A stretch of DNA of 64,000 nt from Gammaproteobacteria bacterium (GCA_022600955.1 JAHZJK010000024.1:310003-374002); one strand, 5' to 3'. Positions 16,544 to 24,384 are shown, counted from the first letter of the stretch. Made by a program: numbers and translations. Notes: generated by a model not told the origin, from the letters alone.

Positions 16544-17338
16544 ATGGATACGCTTGCCAGCCAGATCAGCCACAAGACCCTGGATCGCATTACCAGTCAT
16601 CTGGGGCTCACCGAAGTCACTGGCAAAGACGGTGGCGCATTCCTGCCCCTGACTGCAGCGGCATTTGGCAATATACCTGCCGGCAGTTTCCGACTTTGGG
16701 ATGGCGGCAACAAATTGCTCAAACTGGTATACACCGGCATTGCGGTTGAGGCTATTGGCCTCGATTCTCATATGATCTTCGCATTCACGAAACCGGAATC
16801 AAAAGTTCCGACGTTTACACTGGATTCTGTGTACACGCGAATGCCGCCCGATACGGACCCGAACTTTCCCGATGGCGGCGACATGTATGCGTTTCACCTC
16901 GACCTGGTACCGGCTTGCGACCTCGGTGTCAATGAAGCCTATATGCAGCGTTGTTATCGACCGCTGACCGAATGTCAGGCCGGTGTACTTGATGCGGACG
17001 GCGTCTTCGCGGCACAGTTGTCGCCAATGCAGAGAGCGATAATGTCTCCCTGGATGCTGGCGCAACGCACGACAACCGAGGCCTACGAACAACAGATTTT
17101 TCCTGCGGCGGGGCTGTATACAGATCACTGGCTGGGATTGCTGGACGAAGGTCTCGATGCAATGCCGATCAACGGCGACTACGGCGCAGAACGAAATGCG
17201 GCAAATCGCAAGTTGATTTTCAACCGAGAGATTGACCCTGTCTGGAACAAGATTGACATGATGCTCGGCGCAGATGTGTCGAACTTCATGATCGATGTGC
17301 TACGTAGTCAGCAAGTAGAAGATGAGGCTACCGTCTAA
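16544..17338 (+). CDS. RCCR / bilin-reductase superfamily protein (divergent paralogue)
   Basis: A 264-residue protein more distant from plant RCCR than the other two, but with the same plan: SHMIFAFTKPESKVPTFTLD (75-94) as central strands, YAFHLDLVPACDLGVNEAYM (115-134) corresponding to the LDLPHRKDL...PDYL strand of RCCR, and a C-terminal helix region NREIDPVWNKIDMM with Asp231 at the place of plant Asp291. At the position of plant Glu154 it has Asp94, so unlike the other two paralogues it keeps an acid there. That makes it the best candidate for a proton-donating bilin reductase. It is preceded by GGAG and box C. The stop overlaps the convergent MFS gene by four bases (CTAA). Confidence 0.68.
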   Translation: MDTLASQISHKTLDRITSHLGLTEVTGKDGGAFLPLTAAAFGNIPAGSFRLWDGGNKLLKLVYTGIAVEAIGLDSHMIFAFTKPESKVPTFTLDSVYTRMPPDTDPNFPDGGDMYAFHLDLVPACDLGVNEAYMQRCYRPLTECQAGVLDADGVFAAQLSPMQRAIMSPWMLAQRTTTEAYEQQIFPAAGLYTDHWLGLLDEGLDAMPINGDYGAERNAANRKLIFNREIDPVWNKIDMMLGADVSNFMIDVLRSQQVEDEATV

Positions 17339-18642
17339 TCACCCGCTTCGTCCGGCCAGTCAGGATCGCGAATGCTCCTGTGCACGGCAATTCCCCAGAG
17401 GCAAACTACCAGGTTAAGTGCGCCGAATACCACGAATGGCGATGACGGGCCAACATTGTCAAACAGCATTCCGCCGCCCTTCGTTGCGATCAGGATTCCT
17501 ACCGCGCCGGCAACACCGAAGAAGCCCATGATCGCGCCGCGGTGTTGTGGTTCTGCCTGCTGTCCCACCAAAGCCTGGCTGCTGACAAACGCGCTTATTT
17601 CTGCGACGCCCATCAGAAACAGCAAAAATTTGACCCATGGCAGCGTCGGATCGTCGACGAAAAATATGCTCATGTACACAGCTGCCGCAAGCCCGCTTGC
17701 AACTGGCACGGCAGCGGCGCGGCTGATTTTGTCGGCAAGTATCCCCATGAGTATTGAGCCAATCAGGGCGCCGGAGACAACGGCGAGAATGGCCGGCATC
17801 AGTAAGGATGCGAGCGCTTCGCTGGGCGTCATGCCCTGATGCTGCATGCCGTATTGCACCAGCCACAGGCCAAGGAAAGCGCCGGTCACCGCAAGGTCAC
17901 CACGGGATATAAACGCAGCGCCATACGACAGGGCGATGCCCTTGTCGCGGGACGCCCTGGCTCCGTCGATCAGGATACGGGCAATTGACTCGCGCGCCGC
18001 AGCTGCCGCTTGCGTTGCACGTGGCGCCAGCCCGATGAACGCGATGATGGCGGCCGAAACTCCCAGCAGCGCTGCGACCGCGAACGTGGCCTGTTGTGCT
18101 TCCAGCTCGGAGTAACCCCTGGCGACAAATTGCGCTGGCAAAGCGCTAAGAAACGGTGGAATAAACGCGCCGAGCGTCGCAATGAAACCCTGTACACCGT
18201 TTGCCTTGCCGCGTGTCTTGTTGGTGGAGTAGTCCGCAATGACTGTAACCATCATGCCGAGCATGGCGGCACTTCCAATGGCGATAATTATTCGATAGCC
18301 GACCAGCTCAGCGATCGAGTCTGCAGTCGGATAGAGCGCGAAGCCCAAAGAGGTCGTCAAGAGACCAAATATGTAGACGGATTTGCGACCGACCTTGTCC
18401 GAAATGGCGCCGATCAGACCGAGTAGCACGATGAACAATACTTCCTGCATCGCCGCAAGATTGCCCGTCAGGTTGCCCTGTTCGGCGAATGGGACCCCCA
18501 TGACCTGCAGCACCCCGGGTTGCAGCGTTGCGAGCGAGCCTGCGTAAGCCGATGCAATCAGGACGGCATAGAAATAGGCCCACAAGTGAGTCCTTGAAAT
18601 GCCTCGGGCGAGTTCGATGCCGAGAATTCGTCTGCCAGTCAT
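17335..18642 (-). CDS. MFS transporter (paralogue of 7088-8449)
   Basis: A 435-residue, 12-span major facilitator with GAISDKVGRKSVY in the loop 2-3 position and ILADKISRAA in the second half. It shares long identities with the 7088 transporter, including MVTVIADY and GIALSYGAAFISRGDLAV. It starts 3 bases after the stop of the RCCR-like gene at 18646, as last gene of the leftward operon epimerase-SDR-RCCR-MFS. The arrangement of one MFS, one NYC1/NOL-like SDR and one or more RCCR-like genes occurs twice in the region, which suggests an old duplication of a functional module and two related substrates or intermediates. Confidence 0.87.
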   Translation of the reverse strand: MTGRRILGIELARGISRTHLWAYFYAVLIASAYAGSLATLQPGVLQVMGVPFAEQGNLTGNLAAMQEVLFIVLLGLIGAISDKVGRKSVYIFGLLTTSLGFALYPTADSIAELVGYRIIIAIGSAAMLGMMVTVIADYSTNKTRGKANGVQGFIATLGAFIPPFLSALPAQFVARGYSELEAQQATFAVAALLGVSAAIIAFIGLAPRATQAAAAARESIARILIDGARASRDKGIALSYGAAFISRGDLAVTGAFLGLWLVQYGMQHQGMTPSEALASLLMPAILAVVSGALIGSILMGILADKISRAAAVPVASGLAAAVYMSIFFVDDPTLPWVKFLLFLMGVAEISAFVSSQALVGQQAEPQHRGAIMGFFGVAGAVGILIATKGGGMLFDNVGPSSPFVVFGALNLVVCLWGIAVHRSIRDPDWPDEAGD

Positions 18643-18645
18643 TGC

Positions 18646-19461
18646 TTAGCCTCGCGCCCGTGACATCTGCTCGCGCCCCATACGAATATCGACCATCGTG
18701 TCGACCATACCTTCACCAAAGACCTGTACCGCGAGCTTGTTCATGGGATCTCGTGTGTAGCCCATCTCTCGAATCTTGTGATCGCGCGCGCGCAACGCAG
18801 ACCGTGCACCCTCAGCCACCGGGGCCGCGTCATCGAGCCAGCCCAGCCAGCGCGAGACCTTTTCGTCTACGTACTGTTCAAGAATATCGATGTTGCTGTC
18901 ATTCAGCTCCCCCATCAAGCTTTGCGTGACGGGATTCGTCAGTGCGCGCATATAGTTGCCATGACTAACGGACCATTGAAAATTCTCGTCGCCCCTTAGT
19001 CGCAGGTACCATTGATTGACGTCATCTCCGTAGTATCGATCCAGGTAGTCTGTATCCTGCATGAGATCCCTGCGAGGCGTGTAGTCCGCATAGAAGAACA
19101 GTCGCGGAATTGTTCCAAAAACGATTACGAGGTGCGGCACATCAGTTTCCTGGCCAAGAAATGCCGTCGCATTCATATCCAGGATTGAAGCCTTGCGGTT
19201 GCCAAGCCAGGAATTCACAAGCCACTCCATGCCGGGACCCGACCATGCCTTCATCGATCCCTCCCACTCGCCATTCGGTGAGGTGTAGTAGTCGCGGTCT
19301 TTTGTATTCGACTCACGTTGCAGGTCCGGGAAGCGTGTTGCGATACGATTCTTGACGCCGGAGAGAATGCTCCAGCAACGCTCCCAATAACGGCTGACGT
19401 CGACGTCGGGATTCTCTGCGAGAAACTGATCGATGGTCTTGGTGTCTGTGTGCTTTGCCAT
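18646..19461 (-). CDS. Red chlorophyll catabolite reductase (RCCR)-like protein
   Basis: A 271-residue paralogue of the 11221 product. Shared features are AWSGPGMEWLVNSW (72-85), DVPHLVIVFGTIP (107-119), DYTPRRDLMQDTDYLDRYY (126-144) and the C-terminal RDPMN...FGEG block. The RRDL...DYLDRYY motif is very close to RKDLVLNPDYLKEYY of plant RCCR. Asp238 matches plant Asp291; Val114 stands where the plant has Glu154. No transit or signal peptide. It lies between an NYC1/NOL-like SDR and an MFS transporter in a leftward operon with gaps of 3-8 bases. The reaction is probably reduction of a linear tetrapyrrole; the precise substrate is not determined. Confidence 0.8.
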   Translation of the reverse strand: MAKHTDTKTIDQFLAENPDVDVSRYWERCWSILSGVKNRIATRFPDLQRESNTKDRDYYTSPNGEWEGSMKAWSGPGMEWLVNSWLGNRKASILDMNATAFLGQETDVPHLVIVFGTIPRLFFYADYTPRRDLMQDTDYLDRYYGDDVNQWYLRLRGDENFQWSVSHGNYMRALTNPVTQSLMGELNDSNIDILEQYVDEKVSRWLGWLDDAAPVAEGARSALRARDHKIREMGYTRDPMNKLAVQVFGEGMVDTMVDIRMGREQMSRARG

Positions 19462-19469
19462 TGCAGCTC

Positions 19470-20267
19470 CTATAAGCCGAATCGGCCGAATTGGTCCGCG
19501 CGCGTCCGTACACGTGCTTTCAGCATGCGCCAGGCAATCTTCCCGCCCGTGAGCCAGCGAATCTTTGCGCCATTTTTTTTGAACGCGAGCATCTCGTCGA
19601 CAAGAAATGGCGATACCGTTTCGACCTGATCGACCAGGTTATTAATCATTTTTCGGGATTTCCGGAAGCTGTCTGGATCCTGTCTGGCTTCACGGACGAC
19701 GGCTCCTGTAACGATCATGCCTGGCCTGACTCGGCCGACAATGACACCAGTACCACGCAGTTCTTTCGCCAGAGCGGTCGAAAAATAATCGAGGCCGCGC
19801 TTGGTTGTTCCGTAGACCGCGATTCCGGGGAAGTACTCGCCGTCGCTGCCTCCGCCCAATATATTGAAAATCTTGCCGTGCCCCTGCGAGGTCATACCCT
19901 GTGCGGCGACAATGCTGCCAAAAATTGTGCCCGGCATGTTGATCCCCAGCATTGCATCAATCTGCTCGGGTGGTGTATCAACGATGGACCATGTGGTGCG
20001 CGCCAGGCCTGCATTGTTGACCCAGATGTCGACGCCACCAAATGTCTCAGCAGCCGTATCCCATAAGCTTTGCAATTGCTGTCGGTCGCTGACATCGCAG
20101 ACTTTTCCGACAACTGTTCCGGGCAGCGTACCGATCTTTCGAAGCGCCGCGTCAACTGTTTCCTGGGTACGACCGCAGACTACGACGTTGTGGCCACGTT
20201 GCGCGAACTCCGTTGCGAGCCCGCGACCGATACCTTTAGTGCTGCCGGTAATGACAACACTCTTCAT
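19470..20267 (-). CDS. Short-chain dehydrogenase, second NYC1/NOL-like paralogue
   Basis: A 265-residue SDR with TGSTKGIG (8-14 region), NNAG (84-87), Tyr152 and Lys156 in VYGTTK. The classical catalytic serine is again a glycine: FNILGGGSDGE (134-144) takes the place of NxSS, parallel to NMEGFGSGG in the 8446 paralogue and NMDGAGSGG in plant NOL. It also shares RPGMIVT (SPGMVLT in NOL) and a C-terminal GAKIRWLTGGKIAWRML segment. ATG 20267 overlaps the stop of the epimerase (ATGA). Operon context with an RCCR-like gene supports a reductase acting on a chlorophyll-type ring or its breakdown products. Confidence 0.77.
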   Translation of the reverse strand: MKSVVITGSTKGIGRGLATEFAQRGHNVVVCGRTQETVDAALRKIGTLPGTVVGKVCDVSDRQQLQSLWDTAAETFGGVDIWVNNAGLARTTWSIVDTPPEQIDAMLGINMPGTIFGSIVAAQGMTSQGHGKIFNILGGGSDGEYFPGIAVYGTTKRGLDYFSTALAKELRGTGVIVGRVRPGMIVTGAVVREARQDPDSFRKSRKMINNLVDQVETVSPFLVDEMLAFKKNGAKIRWLTGGKIAWRMLKARVRTRADQFGRFGL

Positions 20268-21136
20268 TGCTTGTGCGAGGCCCACCGCTCTACGACCTGC
20301 GTATTGGGGTCCTCGTATTCTGTCCGGTAACCTGTTGCATACAACTTGTCTGCTGAGATACGACGTTGTGGCATTTTTACGTGATCGAGGAATTCAAGAC
20401 GCGGCATCCCTTCGTCGTCGCAAATGGCATTGAACACCTGCTCGTTTGTATAGGGGATACGCTCATTGCTGCAGACGTTATAAATGCCGCGCAGATCCTG
20501 GCTGATTACGTGCTCAATAGATCTTACGACGTCGAGGTAGTGGATACAGTACAAAGGTGCGGAAGCACTGAAGATCGCTTTACCGCCCATGTATTCGTGA
20601 CACATGCGTACGCGATCCGGATAGCTCATGTCGCCGGGCGCGCCATACATGTCTGGTAATCGCAACACACAGCCGTGTCGCGCTGTGAGCGTTGCCTTTT
20701 CCGCGAGCTGGTAATACCTGGATGACGGTTCTTCGTGGTTCGACGTAGGTGTTTCCTCGGAGATCGCATCATCTGCCTGCTTGCCATCGCCATACACCGA
20801 GAATGAAGAGGCGAAGATTACCCGGTCGCTGACCGCTGCTGCGTTGCTGCAAGTATTTACAAGGACCTGTCGGTAGCTTTCCTCGCGCTCTTCAACAGTG
20901 GCACTTTTCTTCGCATCTGGTGCGACCGTGACGACGATTGCGTCACAGCCCGCGGCTGCCTCAATGATCTTGTCTTGCTCGTGCCCATACAGTACATCGA
21001 CGCGATCAACGTAATCCCTGAGTCCGCCGACTTTCGCCTGGGTTGTTGTTGTCCCGATGACCTGGTGCCCACTGCCTCGCAGTCGTTCTGCAAGTGTCCG
21101 GCCGATATTACCGAGACCGATTATTAGTATTCTCAT
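20264..21136 (-). CDS. NAD(P)-dependent epimerase/dehydratase-like (atypical SDR)
   Basis: A 290-residue Rossmann protein with GLGNIGRTLAERL (7-19) for NAD(P) binding, FASSFSVYGDG with the Ser-Tyr region, YYQLAEKA giving Tyr-x3-Lys-like residues, and an RLPDMYGAPGDM loop as in nucleoside-sugar epimerases. It is the first gene of the operon epimerase-SDR-RCCR-MFS. Start could be 21136 or 21145; neither has a ribosome site, and box D is centred only about 42 bases upstream, so the mRNA may be leaderless or nearly so. The GLGxxG fingerprint also occurs in reductases acting on tetrapyrroles or isoprenoids, so the substrate remains open. Confidence 0.78.
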   Translation of the reverse strand: MRILIIGLGNIGRTLAERLRGSGHQVIGTTTTQAKVGGLRDYVDRVDVLYGHEQDKIIEAAAGCDAIVVTVAPDAKKSATVEEREESYRQVLVNTCSNAAAVSDRVIFASSFSVYGDGKQADDAISEETPTSNHEEPSSRYYQLAEKATLTARHGCVLRLPDMYGAPGDMSYPDRVRMCHEYMGGKAIFSASAPLYCIHYLDVVRSIEHVISQDLRGIYNVCSNERIPYTNEQVFNAICDDEGMPRLEFLDHVKMPQRRISADKLYATGYRTEYEDPNTQVVERWASHKQ

Positions 21137-21171
21137 ATAAGGCATAGTATTGATGGTATCAGTTGGTACCT

Positions 21172-21185
21172 TTGACATTTGTCAA
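21172..21185. promoter_or_regulatory. Crp/Fnr-type operator, box D (TTGAC-ATTT-GTCAA)
   Basis: A palindrome with perfect 5-base arms (TTGACA...TGTCAA counting six) between the divergent epimerase operon (start 21136) and the VOC gene (start 21198). It is the best-conserved of the four boxes and shares its core and spacer with box A. Confidence 0.68.
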
Positions 21186-21197
21186 TGTGGAGCGGGC

Positions 21198-21653
21198 ATG
21201 TCTGTTCGGCAAGCGCTTGAAAGCTATATCCTCGGTCTTCAGCATATTGGTTATATCGTAGATGATCTGGACGTCTCGGTGGCGCAATGGCAGCGCCTGT
21301 ACGGGCTAAACGCACGTTGTGTCCGGCGAGAACCGGAGGACCCTGGCGAGGATGTGGCGACACGATTCGCGTTCATACGCATTGGGGAGTCGGAGTTTGA
21401 GCTGATTGAGCCGGTGTCGCCGGAGTTTCGCGAGACCCTCCTGGCAAGTCCGGCAGCGGGCGGTGGTCTCAATCACATTGCCTGGCGGGTTTCTGACATA
21501 GTGGCCTGCGCGGCGACTCTGGCCGAGATCGGCGTACGCCCTGGTTATGTGACGCCGCAGGGTATTGTGAGCTTTGGCAATCGCAAGCTGCTCTATCTTG
21601 AACCGACAGACTGCGACGGGCACCTGGTAGAGCTAATACAGATTGACAGCTAG
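21198..21653 (+). CDS. VOC (glyoxalase/methylmalonyl-CoA epimerase-like) protein
   Basis: A 151-residue vicinal-oxygen-chelate fold protein. It has the two beta-alpha-beta3 halves with LQHIGYIVDDLD (14-25, His17 as likely metal ligand), FELIEPVSPEF, GGLNHIAWRVSD (second His) and HLVELIQ with the last Glu ligand. It resembles methylmalonyl-CoA epimerase and related small VOC enzymes. ATG 21198 is preceded by GGAG; box D ends 12 bases before it, so box D may act as an operator overlapping this promoter. The stop shares CTAG with the convergent metal-transporter gene. The substrate is unknown. Confidence 0.8.
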   Translation: MSVRQALESYILGLQHIGYIVDDLDVSVAQWQRLYGLNARCVRREPEDPGEDVATRFAFIRIGESEFELIEPVSPEFRETLLASPAAGGGLNHIAWRVSDIVACAATLAEIGVRPGYVTPQGIVSFGNRKLLYLEPTDCDGHLVELIQIDS

Positions 21654-22237
21654 TGGGCGTGTTTGATGCCGAATATCCCGACGTGGATCAGGGAACCGGA
21701 AACAAACGCCTGCAGTAGCGCTATCGAGCGAGCCTCGGCAATTTGCAGCGCTGCTTCGCCGACGAAGTAGCCAATCGATGTTGCAACTATGATCGCTGCG
21801 AAAACGCCGACTGCAGCCGCTGTGCCGAGATTGGGTTTGACTGACCACCAAATCGCCATTCCAACAGGAATGCGGTGCAGGATAATGGCGTGTGCCAGGC
21901 TCGAGCCACTGGCCGGGAGTAATGCAATGCCGTCGATGATGGCGTGCAGCAACAAACCAAGTGCAGCGAGAACGACGATCAGGAGATGCGCGGTGTCTGC
22001 CGCCGTGCGAAACAGGTGTTCCAGAACCACAGGGAACGCGATTCCAAGTACAGCGACTATGATTGCGAGACTGCCCGCATGCTCATAGGCATCGGGGATG
22101 ATGTGCACAAAAACGATAACACCAATCGCCAGCACGATCAGAGCATTGAAGATGCGTTGCGCGATGCGGTTCGTTTGCCCGGCGACATAGATCAGCGGGC
22201 CAAGCAGCAAAGCAAAGATGCTCAGGATAAGTGTCAT
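21650..22237 (-). CDS. ZIP-like metal transporter family membrane protein
   Basis: A 195-residue protein with about seven hydrophobic spans. Histidine-containing helices such as HAIIDGIALLP and HAIILHRIPVGMAIWW follow the ZIP pattern (His/Glu in the fourth and fifth helices form the metal site), and the C-terminus ends HVGIFGIKHAH. Length is short for ZIP, so it may be a reduced relative. Start 22237 begins directly with a membrane helix; ATG 22270 would add 11 residues and overlap the ATG of the divergent gene. It is next to genes for a YtkA/FixH-like protein and a diheme peroxidase, which would fit metal or redox homeostasis. Confidence 0.65.
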   Translation of the reverse strand: MTLILSIFALLLGPLIYVAGQTNRIAQRIFNALIVLAIGVIVFVHIIPDAYEHAGSLAIIVAVLGIAFPVVLEHLFRTAADTAHLLIVVLAALGLLLHAIIDGIALLPASGSSLAHAIILHRIPVGMAIWWSVKPNLGTAAAVGVFAAIIVATSIGYFVGEAALQIAEARSIALLQAFVSGSLIHVGIFGIKHAH

Positions 22238-22268
22238 TAAATCTGTGTACTGTGGTAAGAATAGACGC

Positions 22269-23228
22269 ATGATTGTGCATCGTGCCACGATATTTTTCCT
22301 GACTATTTGTGCGGCATTGCTGTTGCTGCAGCAGAATGCCAGTGCGCACGGTGGTGTTGTCGAGGAGGATGATCTTTGCGTGATCAAGGTCAACTACCTG
22401 AGTGCGCACTTTAAGATCTATCAACCGGAAATCAGCGGCCACAAGCAATACTGTGAAGATCTCCCTGTGGCGGCGGAAAGTCTGTTCGTTATGGAGTATC
22501 AGCACAACTCGCTGTCGATGATGCCTATCGACTTTCGAATTATTCGTGACGTGACAGGTAAGGGTCGTTTCGCCAGAATGGAAGACATTGAGCTTATCGA
22601 CGACATTGAGGCGGTTACCGTTTTCTATCGGCCGGCAGCGCTGGAGCCGGCGGTCTATACGGTGATGCATGAGTTTGAAGAGGAGGGAGATTTTGTCGGC
22701 ATTGTTTCAGCTACTCACCCCGATACCGGTAAAGTCTACGCAGCAGTTTTTCCGTTCGAGGTTGGTTTTACCGGGTTCGGTTACTGGCCCTTCATCGTCG
22801 CACTGCTGGTTTTCATACAGTTTCAGTTTCTGCTCATGAGTGGACGCCTAAAACGCTGGTTTGGTGGCGCCGCGACTGCTTCGTTGTTGGGCGTACTGCT
22901 GTTTCCCCTGGGTGCCAGCGCTGCTGATCTGCAGGTTAGTTGGACGATTCCTGACGGTGAGCCACAAATCAACCGTATTCAAAGCTGGGTCCTGCATATT
23001 GAAACGGCCGCAGGTGACGCAGTTGAAGGTGCAACCGTCGAGGTTACGGGAGGAATGCCGGAACACAATCATGGTTTGCCAACGCGCCCGCGAATAAGTG
23101 AAGAGATTGGTGGCGGCGACTACCGGCTAAGTGGCATGCGCTTTCACATGGCTGGCTACTGGGAGATCAAAGTCACGGTCACTACTGACAACGACCGTTC
23201 CGTCGTAATCATCCCTTTACAATTGTGA
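22269..23228 (+). CDS. Exported YtkA/FixH-like membrane-anchored protein
   Basis: A 319-residue protein with a signal peptide (residues 1-24, ending NASAHG). A periplasmic beta domain with two cysteines (CVIKVN and YCEDLP) is followed by a membrane segment near 175-195 and another near 203-220 (ATASLLGVLLFPLGASA), then a second beta-sandwich domain with VEGATVEVTGGMPEHNHGLPT and GDYRLSGMRFHMAGYWEI. The last domain is the YtkA/FixH type, where a GMPxHxHG motif is thought to bind copper. The stop overlaps the GTG of the diheme peroxidase by four bases, so the two are co-translated. A role in copper or electron transfer at the periplasmic face is likely. Confidence 0.72.
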   Translation: MIVHRATIFFLTICAALLLLQQNASAHGGVVEEDDLCVIKVNYLSAHFKIYQPEISGHKQYCEDLPVAAESLFVMEYQHNSLSMMPIDFRIIRDVTGKGRFARMEDIELIDDIEAVTVFYRPAALEPAVYTVMHEFEEEGDFVGIVSATHPDTGKVYAAVFPFEVGFTGFGYWPFIVALLVFIQFQFLLMSGRLKRWFGGAATASLLGVLLFPLGASAADLQVSWTIPDGEPQINRIQSWVLHIETAAGDAVEGATVEVTGGMPEHNHGLPTRPRISEEIGGGDYRLSGMRFHMAGYWEIKVTVTTDNDRSVVIIPLQL

Positions 23229-24370
23229 CTCCCGTCCGTCGCTACGCGCTCAATGGGGCGGCCGTTGTCGTGGCTTTGGCCACATTCTGGCTTTGGCTAC
23301 CAAAATCGCCCCCCGCGTGGACCGCCGCGGAAGTCGCGGTGTTGCAGTCAATGTCGCTGTCCGCTTTGCCCGATCTGCCGCCGGACCCCAGCAATGCCGT
23401 CGCGGACAACCCGGCAGCCGCGGCTTTTGGCAGGTTGTTGTTCCATGACCCGCGCCTCAGCGCAGATGGCACAGTTGCGTGTGTCACTTGCCACGTACCC
23501 GAGCTTCGCTTTACAGATGGCCTGCAGAAAGGTCAGGCCATTGGCACGTCGAAACGTAATACGCCGAGTATCGTCGGCGCAGCGTACAGTCCGTGGCTCT
23601 ATTGGGACGGACGTCGTGACAGTCAGTGGGCACAGGCCCTGTCGCCTCTTGAGGATCCCGACGAGCATGGCAGCAGCAGGCAGGAGATTGTTGCTATCGT
23701 ACTTGGCGATGACGGCTACCGATCGTTATACGAGTCACTATTCGGCAATGAGCATACTGATATCAACCGCGCTTTCTCGAACCTCGGCAAAGCCATAGCA
23801 GCTTTCGAACGCACCGTGTTGCCCTCAGTGTCCCGCTTTGACGATTACGTGGCAGCTGTGGTGTCGGGTGACGCAGAACAACAGTCTATCTATAGCGATG
23901 ATGAGGTATGGGGTCTACGCTTGTTCAGCGGCGAAGCGAATTGCATTCAATGTCACAACGGCCCGCTGCTGACAAACAACGAGTTCCACAATACGGGCGT
24001 AATTAATTTTTCCGGCGAAGTACCCGACAAAGGCCGTCTCGATGGCGTATTGATGGCCTTCGCGGATGAATTCAATTGTCGTAGTCACTATAGCGACGAT
24101 GCATTGAGACGTTGTGACGAGCTCGAGTATGCGCGTACCGGACTGGAGCTGTTGGGTACTGTGCGCACTCCGTCGCTACGCAATCTTGGTGGCACGGCGC
24201 CGTTTATGCACAAAGGGCAACTGGCGACACTGCGAGATGTGCTGGTGCACTATAACGACGCGCCTGACGCAATGATTGGTCACAATGAGTCCAAGCCACT
24301 TGGCCTGAGTAAACGCGAGTTACGGCAACTCGAGGCTTTTCTGCATACCCTGGACGCGCCTCCGCGCTAG
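23225..24370 (+). CDS. MauG/cytochrome c peroxidase-family diheme protein
   Basis: A 381-residue protein with an N-terminal membrane anchor or uncleaved signal (about 9-22) and two c-type heme sites, CVTCHV and CIQCHN. Further family features are FHDPRLSADGTVACVTC, NTPSIVGAAYSPWLYWDGR, FERTVLPS and RTPSLRNLGGTAPFMHKGQ. Such proteins use H2O2 or oxidise partner proteins in the periplasm. GTG start at 23225 overlaps the previous stop. A second, lipoprotein version of the same family is encoded at 48746. With the upstream YtkA/FixH-like gene it probably forms a periplasmic redox unit. Confidence 0.87.
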   Translation: MTPVRRYALNGAAVVVALATFWLWLPKSPPAWTAAEVAVLQSMSLSALPDLPPDPSNAVADNPAAAAFGRLLFHDPRLSADGTVACVTCHVPELRFTDGLQKGQAIGTSKRNTPSIVGAAYSPWLYWDGRRDSQWAQALSPLEDPDEHGSSRQEIVAIVLGDDGYRSLYESLFGNEHTDINRAFSNLGKAIAAFERTVLPSVSRFDDYVAAVVSGDAEQQSIYSDDEVWGLRLFSGEANCIQCHNGPLLTNNEFHNTGVINFSGEVPDKGRLDGVLMAFADEFNCRSHYSDDALRRCDELEYARTGLELLGTVRTPSLRNLGGTAPFMHKGQLATLRDVLVHYNDAPDAMIGHNESKPLGLSKRELRQLEAFLHTLDAPPR

Positions 24371-24384
24371 CGGCGCAGTCAGTT

